A stretch of 64,000 nucleotides of DNA from NCBI GenBank assembly GCA_002007465.1, contig LNAC01000162.1, positions 3,145,761 through 3,209,760 of the forward strand, given 5' to 3'. Under the pieces are notes generated by a model. That model saw nothing but the letters and a program-made list of their open reading frames with translations, had not been told where the DNA came from and ran no database searches. This DNA is from Ailurus styani (taxonomy: Eukaryota > Chordata > Mammalia > Carnivora > Ailuridae). The position numbers were made by a program, and so were the translations under genes. Below are positions 60,641 to 64,000 of this stretch, piece after piece. Position 1 is the stretch's first letter. Each line of letters begins with the position of its first letter.

Positions 60641-63600
60641 CAAAACCCAATGCTAAGTTGTTAAACATTAACTTTTACCATATTTGCTTCAGATTATTTT
60701 AACAAAATAAATATTATAGATACTACTCAATTATTCTTCTCCCAATTATTGTATTTTCTGCTTTCCTTCTCCAGATGTAATCACCACTCTCAAAACTAGT
60801 AGGGAAGATTATTGTTTTCACTCTGATTTGCTATTGAACCAGCAAACAAGCTGTGACAAAGGTACACCAGAAAAGGCTATAAGTGAGTAAATAAACATAG
60901 CTTCTCATTGACTGTCTAGTCACTTATGTCTAGTGCATCAATAGTTTGGTGAGAAATACAGTGCGTGCAGAATAGGATATTTGCCACACTGAAGGATTCC
61001 AGAGTGTTTTATACAATTAGTCTTTAGAAGAGAAATGTAAGTCCTTGAAGTCTGACATATTAAAAGATATATATATATATATATATATATACATACATAT
61101 ATATATATGCACTTAATTATTTATTCTGTGTAACACTGATACTCTCTTGTTATTGCATTAACAGACGTTAAGAAAATTTGGCCCTGGTCTGTTCAAGCTT
61201 TATGCTTTTCCTATTTTCAATGGCACTTTTAAATCAGATGCTCAGTCCTCATAAACCAGATATTGAGCTCAGGATAAAGAATTGTTGAAGTATGGGCATC
61301 CAGTTACACTGCACTCACTCTGTAAATATTTGTTAAATTACACTGAATGCATATTAGAGTGTAATCCAGTCAAAACTAGCAAAAATGAGATATAAATTCC
61401 AAAAAGAGTAACATTTTGTTATGGACTTTTTTTGCTGTGATTTAGAGCACTCTGCTTTTTAGTGTACATAAAAATTTATATAGTAATGTAAAATGTGTGC
61501 CACATAATAAATGAAGTCATGTAAAACTGGCTTGATACCACCACAAATTAGATATTTCCAAATGAAACAACTATATTTATGTCAACAGAATTAAGCATTA
61601 ACAGCCAATACCAAAATATTCCATCATTTATCTGGTAAAGTTACACACTAAGTTTTATATCTTTACTACCTTTACCATAAAGTCAATACCACTACATATA
61701 GACATATAGTTTTTATTTTCTCCCAGTTCCAAAAGTTGGTAATAAATATTGATAAAATGTTGGTGATAAAAGTTTAAGGAATAAGAAATGCTTTTTGCAG
61801 AACAGTAAAATATTAGCTTCCGAAATTCTCAGATACTATGTGTTAGTGACTAGAGCTTGATCTTTACTTTTCAACTAAAAAATCTTTGACCATATCACCC
61901 AAAAATTAATCCCAGTAATTGTATGATAGCTTACGATTCCCTTGAAGACAAAGTGTTTCTTTGGGAAAACAATCAAATATAGACGAGTGGTAAGACAGAA
62001 TAGCAAAAACAGGTGAGCAGGAAAAGCCAGTTCAAGGGTCCTTTATTGAGCTGATTTTCATTGTGGACAACTGTGGCTCAATTCCACTGGAGAGGTTCTG
62101 TATATCACTGTATTGTGTGTCCCAGCACTGTCTGCCTATTATACTGGAAAGGAGAATATTTTTCGTCTTTCCTTTTCCCCTGACATAGTTTTAATTAAAA
62201 GCTAAAGAATTTCTATTTTATAAATAATATATTACTCATTATTATATATGACACAACTTTTCTAGATAATTAGCCCACATTTCAGGTGACCAAATAAGAT
62301 TCAAAAACATTAAATAAATTCCCCAGATTTATTCAGTAGTAACTGGCAAGGTCAGGACATAAAGATAATTTCCAATCAGGAAAAGGATAGTACAATAAAA
62401 TTAGTATAATACATAAGAGTTTAATGGAGGAATTATCTATAAAGATATCATATAGGAAAATTACTAGGGATAATGCAAAGCCCAAGTGATAGGATGGAGG
62501 GAGAGACAGTTATATTTCTATATCTGAAGGCATAAGGAAAGAAACTATTACCAGAAACTGGAAGGAGGACACTGCCTGAAGACCACACTGATGGGCGCTG
62601 TGGCTTTTGGCAGTAGAACACAGCCAGACCCAAGACTTCAAGGACAAGACAGGGTGAATAAACAGTCTACAAGAAGCTGAAGAGCAGGAGGAATATGACA
62701 GTTCATGATACTTCAGCCCCTACTGCAGGCTAAAACAAAGTGGAAATGAATAGAGAATGGATGTGAATAGACCAGGAAAAAAACAGAAGATATCTAGTAC
62801 AAGAAGACCATCAGATTCCAAAGCCATATATTTAATCACTAGGCTATTAAGTCATTTTTAAAGAGACATTACATGATATAAATATTTGTTCAGAAAGTTC
62901 AATCTGAAAGCTAATGGATCAAAAACATAGGATGGAGTTGATGCTGGAAGTAGGGAAATCAGGTTGATTTGCAATGATAAAAAAAAAGTATTGTGGACCT
63001 TCAACTGTTGTTGCAGAGCGTATGGACTGATCACAATTACGCTGTGGAGGTAGAATCAATAACACTTGACAACTAATCACAAATACAAGACAAGGGAGAG
63101 TGAAAAGGTCCTTTACCAGCATGAGTGTCTTACCCAAAGGACACTATTAAAAGAAACAGGTAAAATAGAAAGAGGAGTAGGTTTAAGAAGGAACATGGTT
63201 ATTTAATTTGGGGACAGACTGTACTTGAATGTACAGACTGTACATTCTAATGGAATGTACTAGTGAAAATATCTAGCAAGTTGTTGGAAATACAGGAATG
63301 TATCTCTGAAAAGAGGTTAGAATTTAGAATACAGATAAGGGAAGTCATCTGCAAAGAAGTAATATTTATAGTCCTGAGTTAGGATAAAAACGAAACATAT
63401 AGGGAGAAGTGCTTTCTATAGTATGCAAAATTTAGGCAAAAAGTTAAATTCACTTGAAATACATAAAAGATTTAACACTGATCTAATAACCTAAGTTCAA
63501 AATATATAATGCAAATAATTAACCAAACTTAAAGTATAAACTTAGAAATGTAAGGGAGACTTTTTAACCTATTTTAGCAATTAATAGATTAATCAGTTAA

Positions 63601-63725
63601 GTAATCTGTAAATTTACAGATGATTAGAATGATACAGTTTAACAAGTTAATATATAGAAAAATACTGTAGTCAAACTCTTCTATGATTCTCTTCATAGAA
63701 AGTTGGGAGAAAAAAAACAAAACTG
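60641..63725. other. Unique AT-rich noncoding sequence
   Basis: No gene is supported. The (TA)n array at 61066-61108 lies inside. A short hairpin-forming repeat sits at 63240-63260. Open frames at 62448-62633 and 62919-63137 show no domains. Confidence 0.4.
61066..61108. repeat. (TA)n microsatellite
   Basis: TA run with a CATACA interruption; expected to be length-variable. Confidence 0.95.
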
Positions 63726-63727
63726 AA

Positions 63728-64000
63728 TATTCATGCTGTCTGTATTAGTCAAAGAAACTGAATCCAGAGAAACAGAACCAATAGGATAATAACAGATACA
63801 TATTAAGAATACAGATATATAATAAGACGGATACGTAATAAGAAGAGGTTTATTATAGAAATTTGCTTGCATGGTCTAGTTTGCTGTCTGCAAGCTAGAG
63901 AACCAGGAAAACCAGTATATAATTCAGTCCAGGTCCAAAGGCCTGAGAACCATGGGGTTAATGTTTTAGGTCCCAGAGTCCAAAGGCTCTAGAACCAGGG
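63728..64000 (-). mobile_element. Interspersed repeat running off the window, L1 3' UTR-like
   Basis: CCAGAGAAACAGAACCAATAGGATAATA, AGAGGTTTATTATAGAAATTTGCTTGCATG and the tandem-like GGCCTGAGAACCATGG / CTAGAACCAGGG parts are familiar from a common mammalian repeat, probably an L1 3' UTR in reverse. The element is cut by the window end. Confidence 0.5.

Noticed and set aside
1..64000. CRISPR array, insertion sequences, operons, bacterial-type signals
   Set aside because: Nothing of this kind is present; the repeat content is that of a mammalian genome.

Overview
The window is mammalian nuclear DNA from a carnivoran, most likely a caniform and probably a mustelid or close relative. The main evidence is about fifteen tRNA-Lys-derived SINEs of the carnivore type (CAN SINE/SINEC). 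Their heads read like GGGCGCCTGGGTGGCTCAG and their tails are CT-rich followed by AATAAATAAA. Several carry the tail wording CTGCCTACTTGTAATCTCTC, which I associate with arctoid/mustelid subfamilies. Carnivore-type LINE-1 3' ends, older L1, L2, MIR, hAT and ERV relics make up most of the rest. The sequence is AT-rich, with no CpG island and no convincing exon.

No protein-coding gene could be supported. The long open frames fall in L1 relics, in antisense SINEs, or in chance AT-rich sequence. The window looks like an intergenic gene desert or the inside of a very large intron.

Layout: 1-1.2 kb is unique and may hold conserved noncoding sequence. 1.2-4.1 kb has a SINE, an L1 tail and a sense-strand L1 ORF2 relic. 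4.1-9 kb is mostly unique with MIRs. 9.3-11.8 kb has an antisense L2 and two L1 3' ends. 13-16.4 kb has back-to-back L1s and a SINE. 17-23.8 kb has antisense L1s repeatedly invaded by SINEs, including a relic with the reverse-transcriptase FADD motif. 24.3-26 kb has a possible ERVL-type LTR with a primer-binding-site-like sequence. 26.3-36.7 kb has L1 fragments, SINEs, a small hAT element and a GC-rich solo LTR inserted in an old L1 tail. 36.7-46 kb is mostly unique or unclassified, with MIRs and the best enhancer-like candidate (about 43.8-44.1 kb). 46-56.9 kb has SINEs, including one inserted in a MER5A-type hAT element and one carrying an assembly defect: a single N between two identical 75-bp copies. 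56.9-64 kb is largely unique, with one SINE and an L1-like repeat running off the end.

The parts do not act together as a gene system. The record is one of successive transposon insertions whose order can be read from nesting and target-site duplications. I found no previously undescribed system. The items most worth following are the assembly duplication, the solo LTR, the nested SINEs and the enhancer-like unique blocks. Repeat-family names are from recognition of consensus-like wording, not from a database search, and boundaries without target-site duplications are approximate.
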